Positions 1-8,850 of a DNA stretch of 64,000 nt are shown piece by piece; the stretch's first letter is position 1; each line of letters begins with the position of its first letter. Under the pieces are notes generated by a model that saw only the letters and a list, made by a program, of their open reading frames with translations, did no database searches and was not told where the DNA came from. The position numbers and the translations under genes were made by a program. Source of the DNA: Streptomyces sulphureus DSM 40104 (GTDB taxonomy: Bacteria; Actinomycetota; Actinomycetes; Streptomycetales; Streptomycetaceae); the NCBI RefSeq assembly GCF_000381025.1, contig NZ_KB905815.1, forward strand, positions 169,789-233,788. The letters are read 5' to 3'.

Positions 1-35
1 GAGCCGGGAGCCGGGAGCCGGGAGCCGGGAGCCGG
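1..35. repeat. 7-bp tandem repeat, 5 copies of GAGCCGG
   Basis: Five perfect head-to-tail copies of GAGCCGG fill the first 35 bases and then decay into GAAGG. The array runs off the left edge, so its full length is unknown. It sits directly upstream of the first coding region, between the preceding gene and its start. Confidence 0.85.
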
Positions 36-43
36 GAAGGGGG

Positions 44-1741
44 TTGCCCGGGGGCGCGGACGCGGCGAGGTGGCGCACCTTTGCGGGGGCGAGGACCGTG
101 GTGGCGGTGGCCCGTACGGTCACGTCGACGGTGCGGGTGCTCGATGCGCTGGCTCCGGTTCTGCGCGACGATCCGCGTGTGGACGTCGTCTTCGCGCGCG
201 ACAACACCTCGGCCTTCTCCTCCGGCATCCCCGAGCTCCTCGCAGCCGAAGAAGCACGGAGCCTGCCTTTCTCCCAACTGCACGAGATCGACTGCGACCT
301 GATCGTGACGGCGACGGAGAACGCCGACCTCGTGGGGAACTCCACCGCGCCCGTACTCGTCCTCCCGCACGGCGTCGGCTTCCACAAGCACGTCCCCGAC
401 TCCCGGTCCTCGGCCGAGCGGATATCCGGGGTGGTCCCCGAAGCGCTGCTGCTGAGCGGGCGCGCACGGCTCGCCGTCTCCCACCCCGACCAGGAGCGGC
501 AGTTGGCCGCCCTCCACTCCGCGACGCGCGGGCGGACCGTCCGGATCGGAGATCCGGCGCTCGACCGGCTGCTCGCAGGCGTCCGGCTGCGCGGGCACTA
601 CAGACGTGCGCTCGGAGTGCGCGAGGACCAGCGGCTCGTGGTGTTCACCTCGACCTGGCGCGGAGAGTCGCTCCTCGGCAGCCATCCGGAACTGCCGGCC
701 CGCGCCGCTTCCGAGCTGCCCTACGACGCGTACCGCTGCGCGCTCGTCGTCCACCCCAACGTCACGGCGTGGCACGGCGGTTGGCGCCTCCGCTCCCTGC
801 TCTCCTCGGCCCGTGAGGCGGGGCTCCTCCTCGTCGATCCTGCGCCTTCGGACGGGTGGCAGAGTGCGCTGCTCGCCGCCGACCTCGTCGTCGGAGACCA
901 CGGCTCCGTGACGTTCTACGCGGCGGCACTCGGCGTCCCCACACTCCTCGCCGCGTTCGGCTCGGAGGCCGTGCCGGACACCCCGCTGGCCGAACTGGGC
1001 GCCTGCGCCGCCAGGTTGGACCACTCCGCGCCGCTGCTTCCGCAGGTGACAAGCGCCCTGCGCGCGGACACCGAGCAGTTGAGCAAGGTGGCCGCCAACG
1101 CGCTCGCCTGGCCCGGCGATTCGGCCAGACGGCTGCGCAGAACCGTCTACGACCTGCTCCGCCTCGACGAACCCGACGCGCCTGCCAGGGTGTTGGCCCC
1201 TGCGCCGCCCGCCGAGCCGCTGCCCGAGGTGCGCGCACACGTAGTGCGCACCGCCTGGACGGGGCGGGACGGCATGCGCCTGGAGGTCACGCGCAACGCG
1301 GCGGCACCGGAACCGCCCGTCGTGGAGGCAGCCGTCACGCACCTGGCGTGCCGCGAGGACGAGCGGGACGACGGGCTGCGCCAACGCGCCTCCGCCCTCC
1401 TCGCCTCGGAGGGTTACGAGGATTGCGCGGCGGCGGCACGATGGGCCCGGCACACGCTCGACACCTCTCCGGGCGCCGTACTCGCCGCCGCCGCGGTGGA
1501 CTCCGGCACGTGGCTGGTGGGGGTACGGGGAAGCGGCGCCGCGGTGGTACGGGCTGTGCGAGCCCGGGTGCCCGACGTCGGTGTTCCGGCCGCAGTGGTC
1601 TATGCACTCGTGCGGGGCCGTCGCTCGCTCGAGGGGGCCGAGGTACGGGTCAGTTACGGGGAGGGGCAACTTTCGCCGAGCGGCGACGAGTTGTGCGTGC
1701 GCGTGGAGAGCTGGTCGGAGTGGTCCCGGAGTCCCGAGTAG
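44..1741 (+). CDS. GT-B-like (CDP-glycerol glycerophosphotransferase-like) protein
   Basis: A protein of about 565 residues. The first ~370 residues look like a two-lobed GT-B transferase of the CDP-glycerol glycerophosphotransferase type: a PHGVGFHK segment near residue 110, VFTSTWRGESLL near residue 205, and a GDHGSVTFYAAALGVP segment near residue 290 that resembles the nucleotide-binding C-lobe. The last ~190 residues match nothing I recognise. From memory, relatives in Streptomyces are often labelled 'translation initiation factor 2', which nothing here supports. The TTG at 44 is the first possible start. GTG codons at 98 and 101, behind GAGGACC, are at least as plausible and would begin the protein at VAVARTVTSTV. 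Substrate unknown. Confidence 0.7.
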   Translation: MPGGADAARWRTFAGARTVVAVARTVTSTVRVLDALAPVLRDDPRVDVVFARDNTSAFSSGIPELLAAEEARSLPFSQLHEIDCDLIVTATENADLVGNSTAPVLVLPHGVGFHKHVPDSRSSAERISGVVPEALLLSGRARLAVSHPDQERQLAALHSATRGRTVRIGDPALDRLLAGVRLRGHYRRALGVREDQRLVVFTSTWRGESLLGSHPELPARAASELPYDAYRCALVVHPNVTAWHGGWRLRSLLSSAREAGLLLVDPAPSDGWQSALLAADLVVGDHGSVTFYAAALGVPTLLAAFGSEAVPDTPLAELGACAARLDHSAPLLPQVTSALRADTEQLSKVAANALAWPGDSARRLRRTVYDLLRLDEPDAPARVLAPAPPAEPLPEVRAHVVRTAWTGRDGMRLEVTRNAAAPEPPVVEAAVTHLACREDERDDGLRQRASALLASEGYEDCAAAARWARHTLDTSPGAVLAAAAVDSGTWLVGVRGSGAAVVRAVRARVPDVGVPAAVVYALVRGRRSLEGAEVRVSYGEGQLSPSGDELCVRVESWSEWSRSPE

Positions 1742-2043
1742 GTCTCCGGTGCGTGTATCGGCCCGTGGGTCGGTGGTCCGCCGACACAGCGGCAGGAAGC
1801 GGGCGGCCCAAGCGCCGCAACTATGCGGAGAGTTGCAACGGCGACCGCCCGTCGCCCGAAGAGTCGCATCAGCGACCGATCGCCGCCGCACGAGGACTCC
1901 CCTCAGCGATCGACCGCCACAGTACGGTCAGTTGACAACGGCCGACCGCCGGTGACGGACGTCCCTCACCACCGCCACATCGACTCGGACACGGGCAGCG
2001 GCGGCCCCAGCGCTCAACGACTCTTCGCCCAGCGCCGAGTTTC
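1742..2043. other. Convergent intergenic region
   Basis: About 300 bases between two convergent genes. It is less GC-rich than the flanks and no reading frame has a ribosome site or plausible codon use. The only structure seen is a short hairpin, GCAACT/AGTTGC with an 8-base loop (1817-1836), which may end transcription. Confidence 0.5.
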
Positions 2044-4254
2044 TCACCCTTCCACCACCGCGGCCCGGTCCCCCGCCGGTTCACCGTTCGCCCCGGAACC
2101 GAGCTCCTCGCGCACCTCCTCGGCGAGCGGATTACCGCTCTCCTCGTAGAGGGCGAGCGCCCTCAGCCTCAGCTCGCGTGCGGTCGCGGACTCGCCGGCG
2201 CGGTCCTCGAGACGTGCGAGGGCGCGCAGCACGCCGGCCTCGTAGTGGTGGGCCTCGCAGGCGCGGAGCTCTTCGGCGGCCTGCCGGTAGGCCGCGAGCG
2301 CGGTCTCCGGGGCGTCGAGGGCGGCGTGGACGGCGGCCTCGGAGGCGAGTGCGCGCGCCGCCATACGGTCGTCGCCGAGTCGGCGGAAGCTCTCCTCCGC
2401 GGCCTCCAACTCGGCGAGGGCGCGTTCGCGTTGGCCGGACGAGGCGAGCGCGCCGCCGAGGAAGAAGCGGGCGATGGCCGTGCCGCGCGCATGCTCGGCC
2501 TCCTCGTTGCCGTGCGCGTGCTCGGCCTCGATGTTGAGCTCCAGGGCACGCTCGTACGAGGAGATGGCGCGCTGTGCGTCGACGAGGTCCCAGTACCGAC
2601 CATCGAACTCCTGGACGGAGGCGCGCAGAAGGAGGTTCGTCGTCCGGCCCGCGCAGTTCAGGGCCGCATCGAGTTCGGCACGGGCCTCGGCCAACTCGCC
2701 GCTGTCGCAGAGCGGTCGGGAGAGCAGCGCGCGAAGCCGCGCCTCCGCGTCGGGTCGGTCGTCCGCGGCGGCCGCGGTGGCGCCGAGACGGCAGGCGGCC
2801 AACCAGTCGCCGAGGTAACGGGTGTTGAGGTAGAGCGCGGTGAGCGACTCGGCGAGCTGCCATACCTGCCGGTGCATGCCCCCGTGCCGGGCGGCGGCCT
2901 GGAGTACGGCGAGCGCGTCGGAGCGCTCGGCGCGGAGCCACGCGAGCGCCGCCCGCCTGGCGTTGGTGCCCTGGAACGGGTTGGCCGCGCCCGCCCTGTG
3001 GGCCGCGTCGCCGCCGAGGCGGAGCCGGTCGCCGAAGATCGCCAGGTCGGCGAAGGCGGCGCCCGTCATGTAGTAGTCGACGCAGCGCTCCAGTACCGCC
3101 TCGCGCTCGGCGGCGCTCTCCTCCTGCTCGGCGCACTCGCGGGCGTGCAGCCCGACGAGTTCGTGGAAGCGGAAGCGGCCGTCCGCCCCCTCCTCCACCA
3201 GGGCGGCGTCCTCCAGCGCGTAGAGGAGGTCCTCCGCCGTTTCGGGGTCGGCCCCCGAGAGGCAGACGACCGTGCCGACGTCTGCGCTCTTGCCGGGGTA
3301 GAGGCCGAGCAGCCGGTAGAGCCGGGCCTCCTCCGCCGTGAGCCCCTCGTAGGCGAGGGCGAATGCTGCGGACAAAGCGTGCTCCCCGTGTGTGGTTCGG
3401 ACTGTCAGAGCGGCCAACCTCCGCCGCTCGTCGGCGAGTTCGGCGGCCAGCTCGGCGAGCTGCCGACGTCTGCGCTGCTTGTGGTGCTTGCGTCCCGCGA
3501 TCCGCAGGGCGAGCGGCAGCCCTGCGCAGGCCGCGACGACCGCGGCAGCGGCCTCCGGCTCGCGCTCGGCGACGTCCCGGTCGCCGCTCCACGCGGCGAA
3601 GAGGAGGAGGCCGTCCGCGGCGTCGAGCCGCGTCAACTGCACCGCGTGCGCGTCGTCGAGGTCGGAGAGCTCCTCCAGGCGGCGCCCGGCGACGAGGACC
3701 GCGCTGCCCTCCGCGCCCGGCAGCAGCGGACGCACCTGCGCCGGGTGGGTGACCGAGTCGAGGACGACGAGGACGGGGCGGGAGCTGGTCCGGGTGCGGA
3801 AGAGCTTGGCGAGGGCGTGGAGTTCGCCCGGCAGGTGTGCGTCCTCGACGCCCGTGGCCCTGAGGCACTCGCGGAGCGCCTCCGCAACGTCGCCGCCGAT
3901 CGGGCGATACGCCCGCAAGTCGGCGTAGTCGACGTGGAGTTGGCCGCCGGGGAAGCTGTCGCGGGTGTCCGCGGCCCAGCGCCGGCTCAGCTCCGTCTTG
4001 CCGGCGCCCGGCGGGCCGTGCACCACCGAGATACGCACCTGCCGCGGACGCTCTGCCTGTTGGACGAGGTGGCGCTTCAGGTCGGCGCGTTCGGCGTCCC
4101 GGTCTTTGAAGACGGGCCCGGGCAGCGGCACTTCGAGCGGCACGGGCGGCGGCTGCGAGAAGTGGACCCCGCCGGAGATGTCGCGCGCCAGCACCGCCGG
4201 GCCTTCGACGCTGCCGGAGAGGACCGGCCCCCTGCTCTCGCCTGTTTCGCCCAC
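2044..4254 (-). CDS. STAND (NB-ARC-like) NTPase with C-terminal TPR repeats
   Basis: A signal-transduction ATPase of the STAND class. A short N-terminal segment carries GPAVLARDISGGVHF. The P-loop GPPGAGKTELSRRW follows about 50 residues later, then a hydrophobic VLVVLDSV Walker-B strand, a winged-helix-like linker, and a C-terminal half of repeated helical pairs (AxAxRFFLGGALASSGQRERAL, YRQAAEELRACEAHHYEAG) typical of TPRs. Such proteins act as inducible switches: regulators of the AfsR type or sensors in conflict systems. No DNA-binding or effector domain is visible, so its output is unknown. The start is uncertain. GTG 4254 has GGGGG upstream; GTG 4317 would add 21 residues but has no ribosome site. 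The same ARDISGG motif recurs at the C-terminus of the small protein at 24550-24909. Confidence 0.8.
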   Translation of the reverse strand: MGETGESRGPVLSGSVEGPAVLARDISGGVHFSQPPPVPLEVPLPGPVFKDRDAERADLKRHLVQQAERPRQVRISVVHGPPGAGKTELSRRWAADTRDSFPGGQLHVDYADLRAYRPIGGDVAEALRECLRATGVEDAHLPGELHALAKLFRTRTSSRPVLVVLDSVTHPAQVRPLLPGAEGSAVLVAGRRLEELSDLDDAHAVQLTRLDAADGLLLFAAWSGDRDVAEREPEAAAAVVAACAGLPLALRIAGRKHHKQRRRRQLAELAAELADERRRLAALTVRTTHGEHALSAAFALAYEGLTAEEARLYRLLGLYPGKSADVGTVVCLSGADPETAEDLLYALEDAALVEEGADGRFRFHELVGLHARECAEQEESAAEREAVLERCVDYYMTGAAFADLAIFGDRLRLGGDAAHRAGAANPFQGTNARRAALAWLRAERSDALAVLQAAARHGGMHRQVWQLAESLTALYLNTRYLGDWLAACRLGATAAAADDRPDAEARLRALLSRPLCDSGELAEARAELDAALNCAGRTTNLLLRASVQEFDGRYWDLVDAQRAISSYERALELNIEAEHAHGNEEAEHARGTAIARFFLGGALASSGQRERALAELEAAEESFRRLGDDRMAARALASEAAVHAALDAPETALAAYRQAAEELRACEAHHYEAGVLRALARLEDRAGESATARELRLRALALYEESGNPLAEEVREELGSGANGEPAGDRAAVVEG

Positions 4255-4525
4255 TTCGGAAGCCCCCAACTCGCCCTCCAGCCCCGATGGAAGCCCACCG
4301 TAACCCGTCCGGGCCACCGGCGCCCGCCACGGGGCGGCGCCGGCGCGGAGGGCGGGGGGCAGGCTGTCACCGATGGGATTGCCCCGTACCGGCGCCGGGC
4401 AATCCGAGCGGCCGCCAGGGCTCCGTGCTGCCCGCGGCGGGAGCGACCGCCTGCAACTCCGGAAGAGGGGACGGCGGTTGGGCAGGCGGCGGTCGGCCCG
4501 ACGGGGAAGCCGACCGCCGCACCGC

Positions 4526-5392
4526 TCAGCGCCTCCGCGTCAGCCGGTAGCCGCCGATGCCGGCGAGCGCCGCGAGGAGTGCGCCGCCGCCGGTCCACGC
4601 CCAGCGGTCGGACCACCAGCTCCCCGTCCACCCGCTCTCCGGCTCCTGGAGCGCGAGCGTCTTCTGCTCAGGGGGCTCGGAGGACTCCGCAGAAGTGCCC
4701 TCGTCCTGCGACGTGTCGGCGTCGTCCTGCCCGTCCTGCTTCTCCCCGACGGCGCCCGCCTCCACGGTCGGCACCAGCGGAGCACCGAGCCGGCCGCCGC
4801 CCCTGCGCGCGCCGCTCGCCGCCTCGGCCTCGGTCTCCACCTCGACCCGCACCGGCAGTCCGCGGTCCTTCTCCGGCAGCCGGACCGCCGTCAGCCGCAC
4901 GTAATACGCCCCGGAGAGCGGGTCGTTGGCCCACGTCTCCGCCCAAGGTTGGATGGTGCGGAGCCGGCAGCCGAGGGTGAGCTGCTCGGTCTGCGGTGGT
5001 GCCGTCTTCGTGGGTGTCCCCGCGGGACACGCCTGGCGGCGGCGCAGTCCGTCGTAGACGTCGAGCTGCCAGGTGACGGGCCCCGTGCGCTCCGAGCCGG
5101 ACGGCAGGTCGACGGTGGCGCGGACCCTCGGGGCCTCACCCGCGGCCGCCGGGAAGACCCAGTAGAGGTAGTCGCCCGTGGAGGCGTCGGCGGTCCCGTG
5201 CTGCCCCTGCTCCAGCAGGGTCGCGGTGCGGAAGTCAGTGCCGGCCTCTGCGGGGTCCTCGCTGCCGTCCGCGTCGGGAGAGGCGGACGTGCCGGGACCG
5301 TCCGAAGGGTCGTCGGCCCACGCCGCGCCGGCACCGGTGAGGAGCAGCAGCCCGACCAGCGCCGCCGTCGTGAAACTCCTTGTGCGCAACAT
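4526..5392 (-). CDS. Exported membrane-anchored partner of the vWA protein
   Basis: A 288-residue protein with a signal peptide (LVGLLLLTGAGAAWA, residues ~12-26). The ~150-residue extracytoplasmic part looks like a beta-sandwich (YLYWVFPAAAGEAPRVRATVDLP). An acidic Glu/Asp/Ser-rich linker follows, then one C-terminal membrane helix (ALLAALAGIGGYRL) ending in a basic RRR tail. The start is fixed by coupling: its ATG overlaps the TGA of the upstream vWA gene as TGATG, which implies equimolar translation and a joint complex. From memory, similar vWA/beta-sandwich pairs occur in Streptomyces without assigned function. The next gene downstream is the STAND ATPase, 270 bases away on the same strand. 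Confidence 0.75.
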   Translation of the reverse strand: MLRTRSFTTAALVGLLLLTGAGAAWADDPSDGPGTSASPDADGSEDPAEAGTDFRTATLLEQGQHGTADASTGDYLYWVFPAAAGEAPRVRATVDLPSGSERTGPVTWQLDVYDGLRRRQACPAGTPTKTAPPQTEQLTLGCRLRTIQPWAETWANDPLSGAYYVRLTAVRLPEKDRGLPVRVEVETEAEAASGARRGGGRLGAPLVPTVEAGAVGEKQDGQDDADTSQDEGTSAESSEPPEQKTLALQEPESGWTGSWWSDRWAWTGGGALLAALAGIGGYRLTRRR

Positions 5393-6654
5393 CAGTTGAC
5401 CCTCCCTGCCGGAGCACGCAGCCGGCTGACCCAGCCGAACAGCACGCCGCCGACGAGTCCGGCGACGCCCATCAGCACCAGCGGCACCCAGCCGCGTGCG
5501 AGGCCGAAGAAGGCGGTGTCGCCCGAGGACCCCGGCGCGTCGACGATGTCGACGGTGAGCTCGACGGGCAGCCCCGGCGCACGCTTCACCCCGGCTGGCG
5601 CCGAGAAGGCGTGCCCCACCTCCAGGCAGACGGTGCGGTCCTCCTCCCCGTCCCACGGGTAGCGCAGACCGGTGGAGACGGCGTCGGTGCGTCCGCTCCC
5701 CGATTCGGCGCCGCGCACCAACTCCCTGCCCTGCTCGGTGACGGCCCGTACCTGGAGCCCCCAGTCGCCGTCCACCGCCCGGTCCGCGGAGACCGCGGCG
5801 GAAGCCCGCAGCTCCTGCCCGGGCTCCAACTCGGCGCGGTACCAACGGTGTTGCCCGAAGCCCGCACGGTCGGCGTACAGACCGGCGCCGACGACGGGGG
5901 CCTTGCTGCACTCCTCGGCGCCGTCCACCTGCGTCGGGTCCGCGGCCGGCGCCGACGCCGGCCGGCGCACCAACTGGTTGAGCCGGTCGGAGAGTTGGCC
6001 CCGGTCCTGGACGGCCGTGTACGTGCCGCCGGTGGCCTCTGCGATGCAGCCGAGTTGGTCGCGGACCTTGGCGTCGGCGGCGAGACCCAGCGTGTCGACG
6101 GTGAGGCTGGTACCCGTCGCCGCCAACTCGCGGGCGACGTCACAGGGGTCGGGCTGCCCGCAGGAGTCCTCACCGTCCGTGATGAGGACGATGCGCCGCT
6201 GCCCCTCGTCGTCGCCGAGGTCCTTGACGGCGCCGCGCAGCGCGTACCCGATGGGCGTCCAACCCGTCGGGGTGAGGGTGGCGACCGCGGCCTTCGCCTC
6301 TGTGCGGTCGACCTCTCCGACGGGGTAGAGGCGGCTGGAGTCGCGGCAGCCGAGCCGCTTGCTCTCTCCCGGGTAATCGGCGCCGAGCGTACGGATGCCG
6401 AGGTGGACGTCGTCGGGGACGGCGTCGATGACCTCGTTGAAGGAGTGCTTGGCCGCCGCCATGCGGGACTGGCCGCCGACGTCCTTGATCCGCATCGATC
6501 CGCTGACGTCCAGGACGAGTTCGACCTTGGGCGGTGGGGTGCTGCCCTGCTCGGGCTCGGGGTCGTCGGCCGCTGCGTTCGTCGGCACGAGGCCCACAAC
6601 GGCGGCGGCGAGCAGTCCTGTGAGGACCGTCGCCGCCCGTCTTCCTATGATCAT
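5392..6654 (-). CDS. Secreted, membrane-anchored von Willebrand factor A domain protein
   Basis: A 420-residue protein with a signal peptide (residues 1-29), then a vWA domain with an intact metal-ion-dependent adhesion site: DVSGS at 49-53, Thr133 and TDGED at 159-163. A second beta-rich domain (~240-370) follows, with one membrane helix near the C-terminus (PLVLMGVAGLVGGVLFGWV). The MIDAS implies divalent-metal-dependent ligand binding outside the cell. Paired cysteines (CGQPDPCD) suggest disulphides. The gene starts at ATG 6654 with no clear ribosome site and a promoter ending 6 bases upstream, so the mRNA is probably leaderless. It overlaps the next gene by one base. Confidence 0.85.
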   Translation of the reverse strand: MIIGRRAATVLTGLLAAAVVGLVPTNAAADDPEPEQGSTPPPKVELVLDVSGSMRIKDVGGQSRMAAAKHSFNEVIDAVPDDVHLGIRTLGADYPGESKRLGCRDSSRLYPVGEVDRTEAKAAVATLTPTGWTPIGYALRGAVKDLGDDEGQRRIVLITDGEDSCGQPDPCDVARELAATGTSLTVDTLGLAADAKVRDQLGCIAEATGGTYTAVQDRGQLSDRLNQLVRRPASAPAADPTQVDGAEECSKAPVVGAGLYADRAGFGQHRWYRAELEPGQELRASAAVSADRAVDGDWGLQVRAVTEQGRELVRGAESGSGRTDAVSTGLRYPWDGEEDRTVCLEVGHAFSAPAGVKRAPGLPVELTVDIVDAPGSSGDTAFFGLARGWVPLVLMGVAGLVGGVLFGWVSRLRAPAGRVN

Positions 6655-6660
6655 TTGCGG

Positions 6661-6689
6661 ATCTTATTGAGCGTCAGCCGCTCCACCAA
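6661..6689 (-). promoter_or_regulatory. Promoter for the vWA operon, probably leaderless
   Basis: On the minus strand a TTGGTG -35 (6684-6689), a 17-base spacer and a TAAGAT -10 (6661-6666) are followed by only six bases before the ATG at 6654. That places the predicted transcription start at or next to the start codon, consistent with the missing ribosome site. Confidence 0.5.
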
Positions 6690-6860
6690 AACGAAGCGGA
6701 ACCACCGTGCACGCGCCCTCCGAGGCTCGGGGATTGTGCCGCATTTCTCCCGGGTTCACGGCTGCTGCGAGTGCGCCGTACGGATCGACGCGGACGGATG
6801 TGCCCGCCGCGGACGCGGCAGCCCGAAACCCGTTGTGCAGCCCACCAGTTGGTGGAGCTT

Positions 6861-6877
6861 GCCTCTGCCGCAGAGGC
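6861..6877 (-). terminator. Terminator hairpin after the Csp gene
   Basis: Perfect 7-bp stem GCCTCTG/CAGAGGC with a 3-base loop, 9 bases downstream of the copper-storage protein stop codon on the minus strand. A second small hairpin, CCACC-AGTT-GGTGG, lies at 6842-6854. Confidence 0.6.
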
Positions 6878-6886
6878 CGTCGCGCG

Positions 6887-7300
6887 TCAGCCGTCCGCGA
6901 GCGAGTCGAGCAGTCGGCGGCACGCTGCCTCGCATGTGCGGCAGCGTTCGGCGCAGAGGCGGCAGTGTGTGTGCATCGACGCGTGCTGCTCGCACTCCTG
7001 CGCGCAGGCCGAGCAGGCCGCGGCGCACGCGCGGAGGACGGCGCCGGCGACGTCGATGTCGACGGTCGCCTGGCGGGAGAGGACGCGGCCCGTGGTTTCG
7101 CACAGGTCGGCGCAGTCGGCGTCGGTGCGGATGCAGCGTCGCAGCGTGCCCACCTCTTGCTCGGCGAGGCAGGCGTCCGCGCAGGCGGTGCACGCCTGGG
7201 CACACGCCATGCACTCCTCGATGCACGCCGCCAGCGCCCCCCTGTCCACTTCCGCCGGTGCCGGATGCGCTTCGAGCAGGTCGTTCACCGCTGTGGTCAT
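6887..7300 (-). CDS. Four-helix-bundle copper-storage protein (Csp, DUF326)
   Basis: A 137-residue protein with 18 cysteines, nearly all in CxxxC or CxxC spacing along predicted helices (ACIEECMACAQACTACADAC; CRLCAERCRTCEAAC). This is the signature of cytosolic Csp3-type proteins, which line the core of a four-helix bundle with Cys thiolates and bind many Cu(I) ions per monomer. There is no signal peptide, so it should be cytosolic. The ATG at 7300 is preceded by GGAGG five bases away. It lies downstream of the SWIM/SNF2 genes on the same strand but has its own ~190-base upstream region. No copper exporter or CsoR gene is seen nearby. Confidence 0.9.
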   Translation of the reverse strand: MTTAVNDLLEAHPAPAEVDRGALAACIEECMACAQACTACADACLAEQEVGTLRRCIRTDADCADLCETTGRVLSRQATVDIDVAGAVLRACAAACSACAQECEQHASMHTHCRLCAERCRTCEAACRRLLDSLADG

Positions 7301-7494
7301 CGTCGCCTCCGTCTCTTGCCGTGCAGCGCGCGCGCCCCGGACAGCGGTGGCGCGCGGTGCCCGGGTTGCGCAGCGGGCGCGGCGGCAAACCCGCCTCGGC
7401 ACGGCCGTCCGGCCGCCGTATGCGCGGGGGGACCAGCGCAGTTTCGTGGGCCTCTCGGGAGTCCGTCGCGTGCCCGCCCCGTCAGCCGGTGCCG

Positions 7495-8850
7495 TCAGCT
7501 CTCCAGCAGGCCGCGGAGCACGGCCGCCGGGTCCGCGTCCGCCGCGCCCTCCGGCCACCACTCGCCGTCGGGGCCGGCTCGGTACGGGTACCAGCGGCCG
7601 TCGGCGGCGTAGCGGAGCTGCACTCCGCCGGCCTCGTCGGTGAGGCGGTTGCCTTCGATCGCCAGGCGGGGCAGGCCGGCCGCCGCGAGCGCGCCGCGTG
7701 CCCGGTCGAAGCCGCCCGCCGGGGGCTCCCATGCCGCCTCGAGGAGGCGCAGGCCGAGCTGTCCGCCCTGCCGCCATGCGGCGGCGGCGCGGGCCAGGCC
7801 GCGTGCGTCGGTCCCCACCGCGTGCGCGAGCGCGGCGAACCTGCGGCTGAAAGTGCCCCGTCCCGTGAAGTCCGGGTGGGTAGCCGCGAGTCGGACGGCG
7901 TCGTCCCAGACGGAAAGCTGCCCGGCGGATACGGCCGCCGCCGTGGTACGGCTCCCCGGCGGCGAGGACCGGTTCCCGCCGGCCTGCGCAGCCGACCGCC
8001 GGGGCTCGGCGACCGGCGGGCCGTCGCACGGCTGTTGGGCCTCGTCGAGCAGTTCCCAGGCGCGGGCCGCCGCCGACGTGGCGAGGAAGGCGAGCACCTC
8101 GGCGTCCGGCGCGCCCGAGCCCTCCGCCGACGGTGGTTCGATACGTGCCGGCGCCGGAGGAAGCGGCTCGACGGGCGGCAGCGGGGGCCGTATCCCCGTG
8201 GCGAGCGCCGCGCGGGCGCTCACGCCCGGACGACGCTGCCGGGCGGCGCCCGGCGCGCGAGAAGGGGCACGCCAGGCCAGGTCGTCGAGCACCTCGGTCT
8301 CCGGACGACCGCGGAGGAGCAGGAGGAGGAGCGGGTCCTCGTCGAGCAGGAGGGCCGTCTGGTAGGAGAGGGCGGCGGCGTGTTTGCACGGGCGGCCGCG
8401 GTCGGGGCAGGTGCAGGCGGGGACGGGTTCACCGGGCTCGGGCAGCAGCCCGACCTGCGCCTCCTGCGCCGCCTCGGCGAGCGCCCCGTGCGCCGCCGCC
8501 GAGGCGGCACCGCGGACCAACAAGGCCGAGGAGCGGGCCTCTTCGGCAGCGAGGGCGTCGAGCAGCCGCCCCCAGGCGGCGTCGGCGAGCACGGGCAGGC
8601 GCACCCGCGCCGCGTAGGGGCGCGTCCTGCTGCCCCGCACCGACGCGGAGACAGCCCCCGGCGCGACGGTGACGGGGCCGACGTTCCCCTCGCGCGCGTA
8701 GCGCCTTCCGCGCTCCAGGCGCCCGGGGTCCTCCGCGCCCTCCGCCATCGCCGCCAGCCAGGCGCCCGCACCGCTCCCCGTGTCGAACTCCCTTGCCGTG
8801 GGGCCGGCTTGGGGCGTGCGCAGCGTACGCGGGCCGGCTTCCGAGACCAT
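7495..8850 (-). CDS. SWIM zinc-finger domain protein
   Basis: A 451-residue protein with a SWIM zinc finger, C146-x-C148...C155-x-H157 (CTCPDRGRPCKH). SWIM domains bind nucleic acid or partner proteins and are recurrently associated with SNF2 ATPases. An N-terminal segment (LERGRRYAREGNVGPVTV) resembles the conserved start of bacterial SWIM proteins. A Pro/Ala-rich linker and a ~170-residue C-terminal domain follow (WDDAVRLAATHPDFTGRG; WYPYRAGPDGEWWPEG) that I do not recognise. The ATG overlaps the SNF2 stop (TGATG), so the two are translated together. Start at 8850 chosen for that overlap. Confidence 0.85.
   Translation of the reverse strand: MVSEAGPRTLRTPQAGPTAREFDTGSGAGAWLAAMAEGAEDPGRLERGRRYAREGNVGPVTVAPGAVSASVRGSRTRPYAARVRLPVLADAAWGRLLDALAAEEARSSALLVRGAASAAAHGALAEAAQEAQVGLLPEPGEPVPACTCPDRGRPCKHAAALSYQTALLLDEDPLLLLLLRGRPETEVLDDLAWRAPSRAPGAARQRRPGVSARAALATGIRPPLPPVEPLPPAPARIEPPSAEGSGAPDAEVLAFLATSAAARAWELLDEAQQPCDGPPVAEPRRSAAQAGGNRSSPPGSRTTAAAVSAGQLSVWDDAVRLAATHPDFTGRGTFSRRFAALAHAVGTDARGLARAAAAWRQGGQLGLRLLEAAWEPPAGGFDRARGALAAAGLPRLAIEGNRLTDEAGGVQLRYAADGRWYPYRAGPDGEWWPEGAADADPAAVLRGLLES

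Noticed and set aside
2245..4980. A 911-codon open frame on the plus strand opposite the STAND gene
   Set aside because: It mirrors the STAND and neighbouring minus-strand genes, which have recognisable motifs; stops are simply rare in this GC-rich DNA.
6664..7203. A 179-codon minus-strand frame over the Csp gene
   Set aside because: Out of frame with the 18-cysteine Csp protein, which has a strong ribosome site and family motif.
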